Source: Bacillus sp. FJAT-49711 (GTDB lineage Bacteria > Bacillota > Bacilli > Bacillales > Bacillaceae_C). Taken from it: a stretch of DNA of 64,000 bases. The translations under genes were made by a program, and so were the position numbers. The stretch covers positions 1,204,840-1,268,839 of the forward strand of contig NZ_JAGYPL010000001.1 in NCBI RefSeq assembly GCF_018343715.1, written 5' to 3'. Shown in pieces: positions 1-8,254 of the stretch; position 1 is the first letter of the stretch; each line of letters opens with the position of its first letter. The notes under the pieces are model-generated. The model was given only the letters and a program-made list of their open reading frames with translations, searched no databases and was not told the origin of the DNA.

Positions 1-160
1 GCTTCCGCAAATTATTCTGCATTACATATTGTCTATCCGTTATTTTATGGGAGATAGGATCTTCTTTGCTAGATTGACTATAGGAGAAGGCAATAATGAA
101 GCCAAAAACTAAGAAGACTAAAGAAAAAACAACATATTTACCTTTCTTCTTCCCCTTCAT
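1..160 (-). CDS. ylxW: DUF881 family protein YlxW, N-terminal part
   Basis: Only the first 53 codons lie in the window; the gene runs off the left edge. The ATG at 160 follows a strong GAGGAGG ribosome site and overlaps the last 23 bases of divIB. The product starts MKGKKKGKYVVF, a basic stretch followed by one hydrophobic anchor (about residues 9-28) and then a hydrophilic part, as in DUF881 proteins. In Bacillus, ylxW and ylxX follow divIB and precede ftsA-ftsZ, so position supports the name. The role is unknown; DUF881 proteins are membrane-anchored and linked to division by location only. ylxX is a paralogue and could be the gene seen instead. Confidence 0.72.
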   Translation of the reverse strand, partial: MKGKKKGKYVVFSLVFLVFGFIIAFSYSQSSKEDPISHKITDRQYVMQNNLRK

Positions 161-914
161 TTATTTCCTCCTCTTCAAGATCATACGCTTTGAAAAAAGA
201 ACCAACCTCTAAATCTATGACACCCTTCACTTTCGGATCTAATTGACTGACAATCGAAGGATAATGGATCATTTTTGTCGCAAGAGTTGGGATTGTTGCA
301 TTAACTTCAAAACCATCATTCATAAATAAATATACATGATACTTGTCCGTTTCTTTCGGATCATAATGAATTTCAGAAACAGCATTTAATATTTCAGACG
401 GAAATTTTTTTAATTGTGCTGCTAGGTCTTCTAAAATTGCCCCTTCTTTGAAATTAATTAATATAGGTGCGTCAGCAAGCTTACTATTTTCCTCAAGAAT
501 TGTGCCATTTTCCAAAACTGGATGGAAATCTTTTTCCGACATTAGGAGAGCAATTGGAGAATATTCCTTAATGTTGATCACAATATTATTAGGAAATTTC
601 GTAAGAACCTCAGCATGCTTAATCTCTGGAATAGACAATAAGTTTTTCGCTGCTAACTTCTTATTTATTTTCCATATATTTTGACCCTTTTTCAATTCGG
701 AGCTGCCGATAGCTTTCTCTTTTGTTACTAGTTCAATTCCGTTCACATCAATGCTATTAATTTGACTAAGTGGGGATTGAATATATATTACGCAAACAAT
801 AAGAAGAAAAAATAAAGCAAGTAAAAAAATTAACCGCCTATTTGCCTTTCGTCTTCTATGCTCTTTTATTTTAGGAATCCTATCTTCTAGGGATAGGACT
901 TTCCCTTTCTCCAT
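138..914 (-). CDS. divIB: Cell division protein DivIB (FtsQ family)
   Basis: DivIB is a bitopic septal protein that works with FtsL and DivIC in the divisome to support septal peptidoglycan synthesis. The protein (258 residues) has a basic cytoplasmic N-terminus, one membrane segment at about residues 28-46, a POTRA domain opening at INSIDVNG, and an acidic tail of many Glu residues. The open frame can start at a GTG six bases upstream (920), but that codon lies almost on the AAAGGGG ribosome site, so the ATG at 914 is preferred. It follows murG by about 30 bp. In B. subtilis murB lies between these two genes; here it does not. Confidence 0.93.
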   Translation of the reverse strand: MEKGKVLSLEDRIPKIKEHRRRKANRRLIFLLALFFLLIVCVIYIQSPLSQINSIDVNGIELVTKEKAIGSSELKKGQNIWKINKKLAAKNLLSIPEIKHAEVLTKFPNNIVINIKEYSPIALLMSEKDFHPVLENGTILEENSKLADAPILINFKEGAILEDLAAQLKKFPSEILNAVSEIHYDPKETDKYHVYLFMNDGFEVNATIPTLATKMIHYPSIVSQLDPKVKGVIDLEVGSFFKAYDLEEEEINEGEEER

Positions 915-946
915 ACACACTACCCCTTTTATACCCTTATATATCT

Positions 947-2053
947 TTACAATTTCTGGTCATTGTTTACGAGTTCTAGCAATACGGCGAATACTTTATC
1001 AGCGGAATCCGGAATTCCAAGTTTCTTTGCTGCTTCCCCCATTGTTAGTTTTTTATTATCGTCTAATAAAATTGAGTCTAATGCTTCGATAAGTTTATCA
1101 CAGGACAATTCACTTTCTTCTAGCATCACTGCTGCACCATTATTGACAAGTGCTGTTGCATTTTTTACTTGATGGTTATTTGTAACGTAAGGGCTTGGTA
1201 TCAATATGGAAGGTATTCCGAGTGCAGTTATTTCTGCGAGAGATGTCGCTCCTGCACGTCCAACAACAACATCAATCGACGCAAGAACGTCTTCCATATT
1301 GTGGATAAACGGAACAATAGCAACATTTTCATTTGTTCCTAATAAATTTGCTTCCTTCGAGACTTCTTCATAATGAACTTCGCCTGTTACATAAATTATT
1401 TGATACGGTTTATTTGATAGTCGAGATAGTGATTTGATTAAAACCTCATTAATTGGTCTTGCACCTCTGCTCCCACCTACAACGAGGGCAGTATTTATAT
1501 TTTCTTTTAAACCAAAAAATTGTAAGATATTGGGTGATTGAGAAACGAGCACTTCAGAGGCTCTTGGATTTCCAGTCATTACTACTTTATCTGCTGGAAA
1601 AAACTGACGAACTTCTTCAAAACAAATTGCTACTTTATTTACATATCGGCTTAAAAACCTATTGGTCAAGCCTGGAACGCTATTTTGTTCATGTATGACT
1701 GTTGGTATTTTTCTTTTTGCTGCTGCGTAAACAACAGGACCACAAACGTATCCTCCCGTCCCTATGACAACATCAGGTTCAAAATTTTTCAAGATTTTTT
1801 TACTATCACTTACACCTTTTAAAAATCGAAAGATTGTTTTTACATTTTCAAACGATAAGGCACGGCGAAAACCTGTAATATTAATCGCCTTAAAAGCAAT
1901 GTTCTCACGTTTAATAATTTTCGCTTCTAGACCTTTTTCTGTACCAATATATAAAAATTCAACATTTGGATTTTGTTTTTTTATCGTCTTTATCAAGGCA
2001 AGTGCAGGATAAATATGCCCCCCTGTACCGCCGCCGCTTACAACGACCTTCAT
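947..2053 (-). CDS. murG: UDP-GlcNAc:lipid I N-acetylglucosamine transferase MurG
   Basis: MurG adds GlcNAc to undecaprenyl-PP-MurNAc-pentapeptide (lipid I) to give lipid II on the inner face of the membrane. The 368-residue protein has the N-terminal glycine-rich loop [13 protein letters not shown], the family signature [12 protein letters not shown], and the donor-binding segment [11 protein letters not shown] of GT28 enzymes. Its length is normal for the family. The ATG follows GAGGTGG. The gene is separated from the upstream spoVE by about 850 bp that hold a terminator and repeats, so it probably uses its own promoter, unlike the tight arrangement in B. subtilis. Confidence 0.96.
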   Translation of the reverse strand: MKVVVSGGGTGGHIYPALALIKTIKKQNPNVEFLYIGTEKGLEAKIIKRENIAFKAINITGFRRALSFENVKTIFRFLKGVSDSKKILKNFEPDVVIGTGGYVCGPVVYAAAKRKIPTVIHEQNSVPGLTNRFLSRYVNKVAICFEEVRQFFPADKVVMTGNPRASEVLVSQSPNILQFFGLKENINTALVVGGSRGARPINEVLIKSLSRLSNKPYQIIYVTGEVHYEEVSKEANLLGTNENVAIVPFIHNMEDVLASIDVVVGRAGATSLAEITALGIPSILIPSPYVTNNHQVKNATALVNNGAAVMLEESELSCDKLIEALDSILLDDNKKLTMGEAAKKLGIPDSADKVFAVLLELVNNDQKL

Positions 2054-2261
2054 TTTGCCACCTCAATCAGCAGTAATCTACAATAAATTAACTTAATTAT
2101 TATCTTACTATATTTTTCATAAGAAAAAACGGTTCTTAACGTAATTGTAATAAAAAAAGCGCAAGCGCCTTGTTTATCGGTGATATTAAAATAAAGCAAA
2201 AGGTGTACCAATAGTATAACTTTTTAGGTCAGACCTTTTGTATCATTCCTTAAACTATTCT

Positions 2262-2384
2262 GTTGATTTCCGCTCCAGACGCTTCGCGGGGCAAACGGCG
2301 AGCCTCCTCGTCGCTAAAGCTCCTGCAGGGTCCCACTTGTTCGCTTTCCCCGCAGGAGTCGGCGAGCCTTCCACTACAATCAAC
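2262..2384 (+). repeat. Intergenic repeat, GTTGATT...AATCAAC family, copy 1
   Basis: A GC-rich block in AT-rich surroundings that opens with GTTGATTTCCGCTCCAGACG and closes with CCTTCCACTACAATCAAC. The ends form a 7-bp inverted repeat, and the interior has paired CGGCGAGCC and CTCCTGCAGGG/CCCCGCAGGAG segments, so a long imperfect hairpin is likely. Related copies lie near 21.6, 51.5, 57.7 and 58.2 kb. Function is unknown. Confidence 0.75.
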
Positions 2385-2672
2385 TCAGCAAAATATAATA
2401 GTTTGGAATTTTGTCCGAATAAAATAGGAAAGCCTTCCCATTTGGAAAACAAAAAGCAACAGTTGATGACCATCATTTTTTTTAAAAAAAACAGATGACT
2501 TATGATGAGGAATTAGATGAAAGGATCTTTACAATTAACAGGTGACTAAACTTAAGTTATGTGAGAATGTCAATCCAAGAATGGGTATGACCCCATTAAC
2601 GGACCACTAATAATGCCTTTTTCAACTTCTTGTGCTAAAGAGGAAGCAAAAGTTGATACGTTGAGCAATCCC

Positions 2673-2773
2673 GAATACACACAGACTCCTACGGGAAGTG
2701 TGTGAAAGGCGAGAATCCCTCAGGGAGTGCCCGAGGAGGCTTACTCCTCACCCGAAGAAAGAGAAGTGTATTC
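2673..2773. repeat. GC-rich intergenic repeat with GAATACAC/GTGTATTC ends
   Basis: The element is bounded by a perfect 8-bp inverted repeat, GAATACAC at 2673-2680 and GTGTATTC at 2766-2773. Inside are further complementary stretches rich in CTCCT and GAGGAGG. It looks like a second repeat type, distinct from the GTTGATT family. No second clear copy was found in this window. Confidence 0.55.
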
Positions 2774-2865
2774 AGACTGAGGGTAGCATGGTAATTACAG
2801 ATACTGAGAATTTTCAAAAATGAATTTCAAGCTTTTCGTTTTTCAAAAGAGTGTTATTGATTAAG

Positions 2866-2896
2866 TCAAAAAAAAGAACCTCATTATAAGGTTCTG
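2866..2896 (-). terminator. Rho-independent terminator of spoVE
   Basis: Read leftward: AGAACCT, a 7-base loop, AGGTTCT, then a run of eight T. It starts eight bases past the spoVE stop codon and should end transcripts coming from mraZ to spoVE, which cuts murG-divIB off from them. Confidence 0.85.
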
Positions 2897-2903
2897 TAAG
2901 CAT

Positions 2904-4004
2904 TTATATTTTTGAATATCGGCTTATGTTTAGGAGAATTCCTACAGCCATTAGCATTAAGGTGAGCGAAGATCCGCCATAGCTGAGAAATGGCAATGTT
3001 ATTCCGGTGACTGGCATTAGTCCCGTTACAACCCCGATATTAATCATCACTTGTATTGCAATCATTGAAATAATCCCGACAGCGAGAAAACTGCCAAAAA
3101 GATCAGGGGCACCAAGTGCGATTCTAACTCCTCTCCATAAAAGGAGAGCAAATAAAAACAGGACAAGGCTACCACCTATAAATCCAAGTTCTTCCGCAAG
3201 GATAGCAAAAATAAAATCGGTCTGAGGTTCCGGCAAATAGAAGAATTTCTGCCTGCTCTCTCCAAGTCCCAATCCAAATAATCCGCCTGGACCTATTGCA
3301 TATAAGGATTGGATAATTTGAAAACCAGTATTTTGCGGGTCCTGCCACGGATCAAGGAATGATGTAATTCTCGCAATTCTGTACGGAGCAGATATAACAA
3401 GAGCAACAAAGCCTGCTATGCCAAAAAAACCGAGAACAACAAAATGGGCTATTCTCGCCCCCGCAATAAATATCATAATAACACATGTTCCAACCATAAC
3501 CGTTCCTGTTCCTAAATCTGGTTGAAGCATGATCATTCCAAAAGCTAAGAAAACCAAACCTAATGTAGGGAATAATCCTTTCTTTACTGTTGTAATATTT
3601 CGTTGATGTTCAGAAAGAAACTTAGCTAGAAAAGCGATCATAGCAAGTTTGATAAATTCAGAAGGCTGTATAGAAAAAGCCCCGACACCAATCCAGCTTT
3701 GCGATCCATTTCTTTCGACCCCTATTCCTGGAATTAATACAGCAACCAATAATATAAAACAGATGATCAATAATGGCTTGGCCCATTTTTTAATAACCCA
3801 ATAGTCTATATTCATCACCATAAACATCGCTGCAAACCCAAGACCAGCAAAGAGTAGCTGCCGTTTCGCAAAGAAAAAGGAGTCGGCGAATTTATAATTT
3901 GCCCATATGGCACTTGCACTATAAACCATGATAAGTCCAATAGCTAATAATAACATTGTAGAGAAAATCAATATAAAGTCAGGAGCTGTTTTTTTTACGG
4001 GCAA
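2904..4004 (-). CDS. spoVE: SEDS-family glycosyltransferase SpoVE (FtsW/RodA family)
   Basis: SpoVE is a polytopic SEDS peptidoglycan polymerase needed for spore cortex synthesis, thought to work with SpoVD. About ten membrane segments are seen, plus the family signatures NGSQSWIGVG, QPSEFIKLAM, QPDLGTGTVM and the C-terminal PVTGITLPFLSYGGSS. The frame opens at a GTG at 4013, but that codon overlaps the AGAGGTG ribosome site. The TTG at 4004 is well spaced and gives 366 residues, the length I recall for the B. subtilis protein. A second paralogue, FtsW, lies at 46.7 kb, which fits a split of sporulation and vegetative roles. Confidence 0.93.
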   Translation of the reverse strand: MPVKKTAPDFILIFSTMLLLAIGLIMVYSASAIWANYKFADSFFFAKRQLLFAGLGFAAMFMVMNIDYWVIKKWAKPLLIICFILLVAVLIPGIGVERNGSQSWIGVGAFSIQPSEFIKLAMIAFLAKFLSEHQRNITTVKKGLFPTLGLVFLAFGMIMLQPDLGTGTVMVGTCVIMIFIAGARIAHFVVLGFFGIAGFVALVISAPYRIARITSFLDPWQDPQNTGFQIIQSLYAIGPGGLFGLGLGESRQKFFYLPEPQTDFIFAILAEELGFIGGSLVLFLFALLLWRGVRIALGAPDLFGSFLAVGIISMIAIQVMINIGVVTGLMPVTGITLPFLSYGGSSLTLMLMAVGILLNISRYSKI

Positions 4005-4083
4005 CTTGAACACCTCTGCATACTCAATATTTGAGCGTTATTTGAGCATTCTCGGTGTTTGTCCAATGTGCATGCTCTCGAAA

Positions 4084-5445
4084 TTAACTGCTCTTTTTAA
4101 GTTTATGCACTGCCTCGATAAAAATATCACCCCGAACTTCAAATGTTTTATATTGATCCCAGCTTGCACAAGCAGGCGAAAGCAAAATAACATCCCCAGA
4201 ATTTGATATTTCATATGCGGCAGGAACTGCATCTTCTACATTGTTGACACGAAGAATTGTTTCTATTCCCGCCGTTCTTCCAGCCTGTTCAATTTTTTCT
4301 GCTGTTTCACCAAAAAGGATAAGCGCTTTTACACCATCTAATGCAGGGATTAATTCATCAAATGTATTTCCGCGATCAAGTCCCCCAGCAAGGAGAATAA
4401 CAGGCTTATCAAATGCATTTAAGGCACTTGATGCTGCTAATATATTAGTTGCCTTTGAATCATTATAAAATTTTCTTCCATTGATTTCTTCAACATATTG
4501 GGTTCTATGTTTAACACCTGTAAACGTAGTTAATACTTTGCGGATAGACTCATTATCCACACCTAACAGTTTAACTGCCGCTGTTGCAGATAAGATATTT
4601 TCTAAATTATGAGCACCAGGCAAAATGATTTCATCCAAACTTATAATTTCTTCCCCCATAAAGGTAAGCATTCCGTTCCTTATGGAAGCTCCTTCTTGCA
4701 AATAGTTCTTTGTTGAAAATGGGATGATTTTTGCTTTCGTGAAGCGAATTAATTCCATTAGTTCATTTTGATCAGCGTTTACGATGACAAAATCAGTTTC
4801 AAGTTGATTTTTAGTAATGTTCATTTTAGCGCCAGTATACTCACTCCAACTATCATGATAGTCTAGATGTGCTTCATATAAATTTGTGACAATGGCTATA
4901 TGAGGTCTAAACGATTTAATCCCCATTAATTGAAAGGATGATAGCTCAACGACCATCGTATTTTCAGGAGTCGCTTTTTGGGCTACTTCTGAAGCAACGG
5001 TGCCAATATTTCCAGCAATTAAAGGATTACGACTCGCTTTGTCCAGCATTTCATAAATTAAAGTTGTTGTTGTTGTTTTACCATTTGTTCCGGTAATCCC
5101 AATGATGTCAGCTTCAGAGATTTGATAAGCCAATTCAACTTCTGTCAGTATCGGAATTCCGAGTTCCACTGCACCTTGAACAAGTGGATTCGAATAAGGG
5201 ATCCCTGGATTTTTAACAATTAATTCAAATCCTTCATCAAGCAGTTCAACTGGATGACTGCCGCAAACAACCTTTATCCCTTGCTCAAGCAACCCTTGAG
5301 CATCGGGATTCTCTTCAAAAGGCTTATAGTCATTCACGGTCACAAAAGCTCCAAGTTGATGAAGAAGAGATGCAGCTACGACTCCACTTTTCGCAAGCCC
5401 TAGTACAAGTACCTTTTTATAATGATAATCATTTACATTTAACAT
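4084..5445 (-). CDS. murD: UDP-MurNAc-L-alanine:D-glutamate ligase MurD
   Basis: MurD adds D-Glu to UDP-MurNAc-L-Ala in the cytoplasm. The ATP-binding loop [14 protein letters not shown] is clear, as are the N-terminal GLAKSG nucleotide-binding motif, the central HLDYH and the C-terminal domain with YNDSKATN and GGLDRG. The ATG at 5445 is preferred over one 18 bases upstream because it follows GAGGTG at a usable distance and gives the family N-terminus MLNVNDYHYKK. It starts two bases after the mraY stop, so translation is probably coupled. Length (453 residues) is normal. Confidence 0.95.
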   Translation of the reverse strand: MLNVNDYHYKKVLVLGLAKSGVVAASLLHQLGAFVTVNDYKPFEENPDAQGLLEQGIKVVCGSHPVELLDEGFELIVKNPGIPYSNPLVQGAVELGIPILTEVELAYQISEADIIGITGTNGKTTTTTLIYEMLDKASRNPLIAGNIGTVASEVAQKATPENTMVVELSSFQLMGIKSFRPHIAIVTNLYEAHLDYHDSWSEYTGAKMNITKNQLETDFVIVNADQNELMELIRFTKAKIIPFSTKNYLQEGASIRNGMLTFMGEEIISLDEIILPGAHNLENILSATAAVKLLGVDNESIRKVLTTFTGVKHRTQYVEEINGRKFYNDSKATNILAASSALNAFDKPVILLAGGLDRGNTFDELIPALDGVKALILFGETAEKIEQAGRTAGIETILRVNNVEDAVPAAYEISNSGDVILLSPACASWDQYKTFEVRGDIFIEAVHKLKKSS

Positions 5446-5446
5446 G

Positions 5447-6421
5447 CTACATCCACACCTCAATATAAATTCCTAAAATTGAACAAAGAAGGCCTACTGT
5501 CCAAAATGTGACGACAACTCGCCATTCAGACCAACCAGACAGTTCATAATGGTGATGCAAAGGACTCATTTTAAATATTCGTTTACCGGTGGTTTTAAAG
5601 GAAGCTACCTGTAAAATAACCGATAATGTTTCAATAACAAATATCCCACCAATAATAATGAGTATCAATTCCATTTTTATCAAAATAGCAATCGCTGCTA
5701 TAGCACCTCCAAGGGCTAGAGAACCTGTATCCCCCATAAAAACCTTTGCCGGATGTGCATTAAAAACAAGAAAACCTAAAACCGCACCAACTACCGATAC
5801 TGCAAATACAGATATATCATATTGCGACGTGCTCCATGCTAAAATGGCGAAAGCACCAAAAGCAATTGCCGCTGTGCCGGAAAGTAAACCATCAAGTCCA
5901 TCCGTTAAATTGACTGCATTTGAAAATCCAACTAGCCAAAAAATGACAAATAACGGATAAAGCCACCCTAGTTCCAATGAGAAGTCCGTAAAAGGAATAG
6001 AAATTGCTGTAGAGAAATCATTTATTTTCAAAACAATATAAAAAACTAGAGCAATAACAATTTGCCCTAATAGTTTTTGTTTCGAAGTCAATCCTAGATT
6101 TCTTTTAAGGGCAATTTTTATAAAGTCATCTAGAAAACCTAGTAAACCATAACCGATTAAAACAAATAAAAGCAAATAAATTTCCAAACCAGGCTCAGAG
6201 TATTTCAAAGTCATCACTAGTGAGGTAATAATAACAGATATTACAATTAAAATACCACCCATTGTCGGTGTACCGCTCTTTTTTTGATGGGATTTAGGAC
6301 CTTCTATCCGAATACTTTGACCAAATTTTAACCTTCTAAGAAACGGGATAAAGAGGGGAGATAGCAAAACTGTAATCAAAAAACCCATTATTAGTGCAAA
6401 CAAAATAACCTTTTCCATCAT
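5447..6421 (-). CDS. mraY: Phospho-N-acetylmuramoyl-pentapeptide transferase MraY
   Basis: MraY is the integral membrane enzyme that moves phospho-MurNAc-pentapeptide to undecaprenyl phosphate, giving lipid I. The 324-residue protein has about ten membrane segments, the signature [13 protein letters not shown], the catalytic FLDDFIK and the NLTDGLDGL loop, and a C-terminal [11 protein letters not shown] metal-binding motif. ATG codons at 6421 and 6418 are both possible; 6421 matches the family N-terminus. The start overlaps the stop of the small upstream gene, so expression of the two is coupled. Confidence 0.96.
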   Translation of the reverse strand: MMEKVILFALIMGFLITVLLSPLFIPFLRRLKFGQSIRIEGPKSHQKKSGTPTMGGILIVISVIITSLVMTLKYSEPGLEIYLLLFVLIGYGLLGFLDDFIKIALKRNLGLTSKQKLLGQIVIALVFYIVLKINDFSTAISIPFTDFSLELGWLYPLFVIFWLVGFSNAVNLTDGLDGLLSGTAAIAFGAFAILAWSTSQYDISVFAVSVVGAVLGFLVFNAHPAKVFMGDTGSLALGGAIAAIAILIKMELILIIIGGIFVIETLSVILQVASFKTTGKRIFKMSPLHHHYELSGWSEWRVVVTFWTVGLLCSILGIYIEVWM

Positions 6422-6627
6422 TGACCCTCATTCCTCATTTCCTTGCTTACTTCACTTTCCTTCAATAAACTATAAATTTCAAAATTCGTGTTGTCTTTTC
6501 GTAATTCTTGTTCAGAAAACATCATTATCGCTCTTTCTCCACATTTATTTAAAGTAATTTTTTCTGTATATTTGCGGACTAGCTTTACCATTGCTTCCAT
6601 TGAATCATCCACATAATACGTAGGCAT
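6418..6627 (-). CDS. Small uncharacterised protein between murE and mraY
   Basis: I do not recognise this 69-residue protein. It looks like a real gene: the ATG at 6627 follows GGAGCG, it starts four bases after the murE stop, and its TGA overlaps the mraY start in an ATGATG arrangement. The product is hydrophilic and charged, with no membrane segment or signal peptide, one Cys (in NKCGERA), and an acidic/basic C-terminal half rich in Glu and Lys. In B. subtilis, murE and mraY are adjacent without this gene. Placement inside the lipid-I pathway suggests a role tied to cell-wall synthesis or dosage, but that is inference only. Confidence 0.7.
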   Translation of the reverse strand: MPTYYVDDSMEAMVKLVRKYTEKITLNKCGERAIMMFSEQELRKDNTNFEIYSLLKESEVSKEMRNEGQ

Positions 6628-6631
6628 ATAA

Positions 6632-8083
6632 TTATCGCTCCTTAATTGCTTTTAACGCGATAAGCCTATCATCAAAGTCAAATACGTGATCACCAATAAT
6701 TTGATATGTTTCATGTCCTTTTCCAGCGATTAATACAATATCCCCTTCACTTGCTGTTTTAATTGCTGTCTTAATTGCTTTCGCACGATCAGAAATAATT
6801 TGATAATCCCCTGTCGCCCCTTTTTCCATGTCATCTAATATTGATAAAGGATCTTCACTCCTTGGATTATCTGAAGTGAAAATAGGATCTGTTGAATATT
6901 TACAGGCAATTTCAGCCATCAACGGGCGCTTGGAAGGATCTCTGTCACCACCGCAGCCTACGATTGCAAATATTCGTTTTTTCGCAAATTGCTGAATGGT
7001 TTTTAATACATTTTCTAAGCTATCAGGGGTATGCGCATAATCTACGATGACTGAGAAATCCTGACCGCCGTTTACTGATTCAAATCTTCCTGGTACACCA
7101 GTTGTCTTTTCTATCGCTTGAACGATGATTTCTAGAGGTATACCCGATACGTATGCTGCTGCTATAGAAGCAAGCGCATTGTATATATTAAACTTGCCCA
7201 TTAGCTTAAGTGTAACTTTCATTTCCCCTTCAGGTGTACGCAGCAAAAAACTCGTACCGCCATTTTCGAGAGCAATATTACTTGCCATAAAATCTGACGG
7301 TAAATCAATCCCATATGTTACAATATGAGCCGATGTTTCGACCATAAATTTCTTGCTAGCTTCATCATCTGCATTTAATACAGCAAACTTTTTATTTTCA
7401 TCATAGGAGTTTCCAAGTTTTGAAAATAAAAGGCTCTTTGCAAGTCTATACTCCTCCATTGTATGGTGATAATCAAGATGATCCTGTGTTAAATTTGTAA
7501 AAATAGCTACATCATAATCGCAGCCATTAACCCTGCCTTGCACTAAAGCATGAGACGAAACTTCCATAATAGCAACATCAACTTTTTCATTTACCATGTT
7601 ATGAAAAACAGATTGAAGAACAAGACTATCTGGAGTGGTATTTTTCGTTTCGATTGTTTTGTTCCCTATTTTCATATTAATGGTTCCGATTAATCCAGTA
7701 ACCTTCTCATATTCACGGAATATAGATTCAATCAAATGGCTTGTCGTAGTCTTTCCATTTGTACCGGTAATACCGATCAAATGTAAGTGTTTGGTTGGGT
7801 GCCCATAAAAAAAATCTGCGAGGATCGCCATTGCCCTCTTTGTGTCTTTTACAACAATGACTGGAACATTTAGATCTAATTTTTTTTCCGCTAAGATGGC
7901 TGCAGCTCCATTTTCAACAGCTTCCCTTGCAAAGGTATGGCCATCAAAAACGAGACCAGTAACACAAATAAATAATGATCCAGGCTTCACTTGTTTATTG
8001 TTATTTACAATACTAGTGATTTCAGGATTATCATCCGGCATTTTTATAAAAGGAATCGAGTGTAACAGTGTATGTAATTTCAA
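6632..8083 (-). CDS. murE: UDP-MurNAc-tripeptide synthetase MurE (meso-diaminopimelate adding)
   Basis: MurE adds the third residue to UDP-MurNAc-L-Ala-D-Glu. The ATP-binding motif [14 protein letters not shown] lies near residue 107, the conserved [10 protein letters not shown] follows, and the DNPR motif (SDNPRSEDP) is the known marker of meso-diaminopimelate rather than lysine specificity. At 483 residues it is close to other Bacillus MurE proteins. The start is TTG at 8083 after AAAGGA. It leads a tight string of murE, the 69-residue gene, mraY and murD, with overlaps or gaps of a few bases. Confidence 0.96.
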   Translation of the reverse strand: MKLHTLLHSIPFIKMPDDNPEITSIVNNNKQVKPGSLFICVTGLVFDGHTFAREAVENGAAAILAEKKLDLNVPVIVVKDTKRAMAILADFFYGHPTKHLHLIGITGTNGKTTTSHLIESIFREYEKVTGLIGTINMKIGNKTIETKNTTPDSLVLQSVFHNMVNEKVDVAIMEVSSHALVQGRVNGCDYDVAIFTNLTQDHLDYHHTMEEYRLAKSLLFSKLGNSYDENKKFAVLNADDEASKKFMVETSAHIVTYGIDLPSDFMASNIALENGGTSFLLRTPEGEMKVTLKLMGKFNIYNALASIAAAYVSGIPLEIIVQAIEKTTGVPGRFESVNGGQDFSVIVDYAHTPDSLENVLKTIQQFAKKRIFAIVGCGGDRDPSKRPLMAEIACKYSTDPIFTSDNPRSEDPLSILDDMEKGATGDYQIISDRAKAIKTAIKTASEGDIVLIAGKGHETYQIIGDHVFDFDDRLIALKAIKER

Positions 8084-8219
8084 GTTAAATCAGTCCTTTC
8101 GGGCGCTTCTCTATAGAGATGATATATTCACTTCAATAAAAGCATTCTTTTCTATTCTACAAAATTATTGTAAATGAAGCCATCATCGTTTGTATTTTTT
8201 TTGATTTTATTCATACAAT

Positions 8220-8247
8220 AGGCGGCCATGAGAGTCTCATGCCGCCT
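8220..8247 (-). terminator. Hairpin after spoVD, probable terminator
   Basis: AGGCGGC.ATGA pairs with TCATGCCGCCT round a short loop, eight bases past the spoVD stop. The run after it on the minus strand (TATTGTATG) is not a true T-tract, so it may act as an attenuator or only protect the 3' end. Confidence 0.55.
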
Positions 8248-8254
8248 GCGGAAG

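Larger units (their letters stand above)
2054..2903. other. 850-bp intergenic gap between murG and spoVE
   Basis: No convincing gene is visible. The gap holds two GC-rich repeat elements (2262-2384 and 2673-2773), the spoVE terminator at its right end, and AT-rich sequence between. Open frames on both strands over 2238-2498 are produced by the repeat and have no ribosome site. The murG promoter should lie at 2054-2260, but no clear sigma-A pair could be fixed by eye. Confidence 0.6.

Noticed and set aside
2238-2498. Open frames on both strands across the repeat after murG (2238-2498 plus, 2255-2476 minus)
   Set aside because: They exist because the GC-rich repeat lacks stops; no ribosome site, no family features, and both strands are open.
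2904-4013. spoVE as the vegetative ftsW of the dcw cluster
   Set aside because: The length, N-terminus and place after murD match SpoVE; the better FtsW match lies at 46.7 kb next to ylaN.
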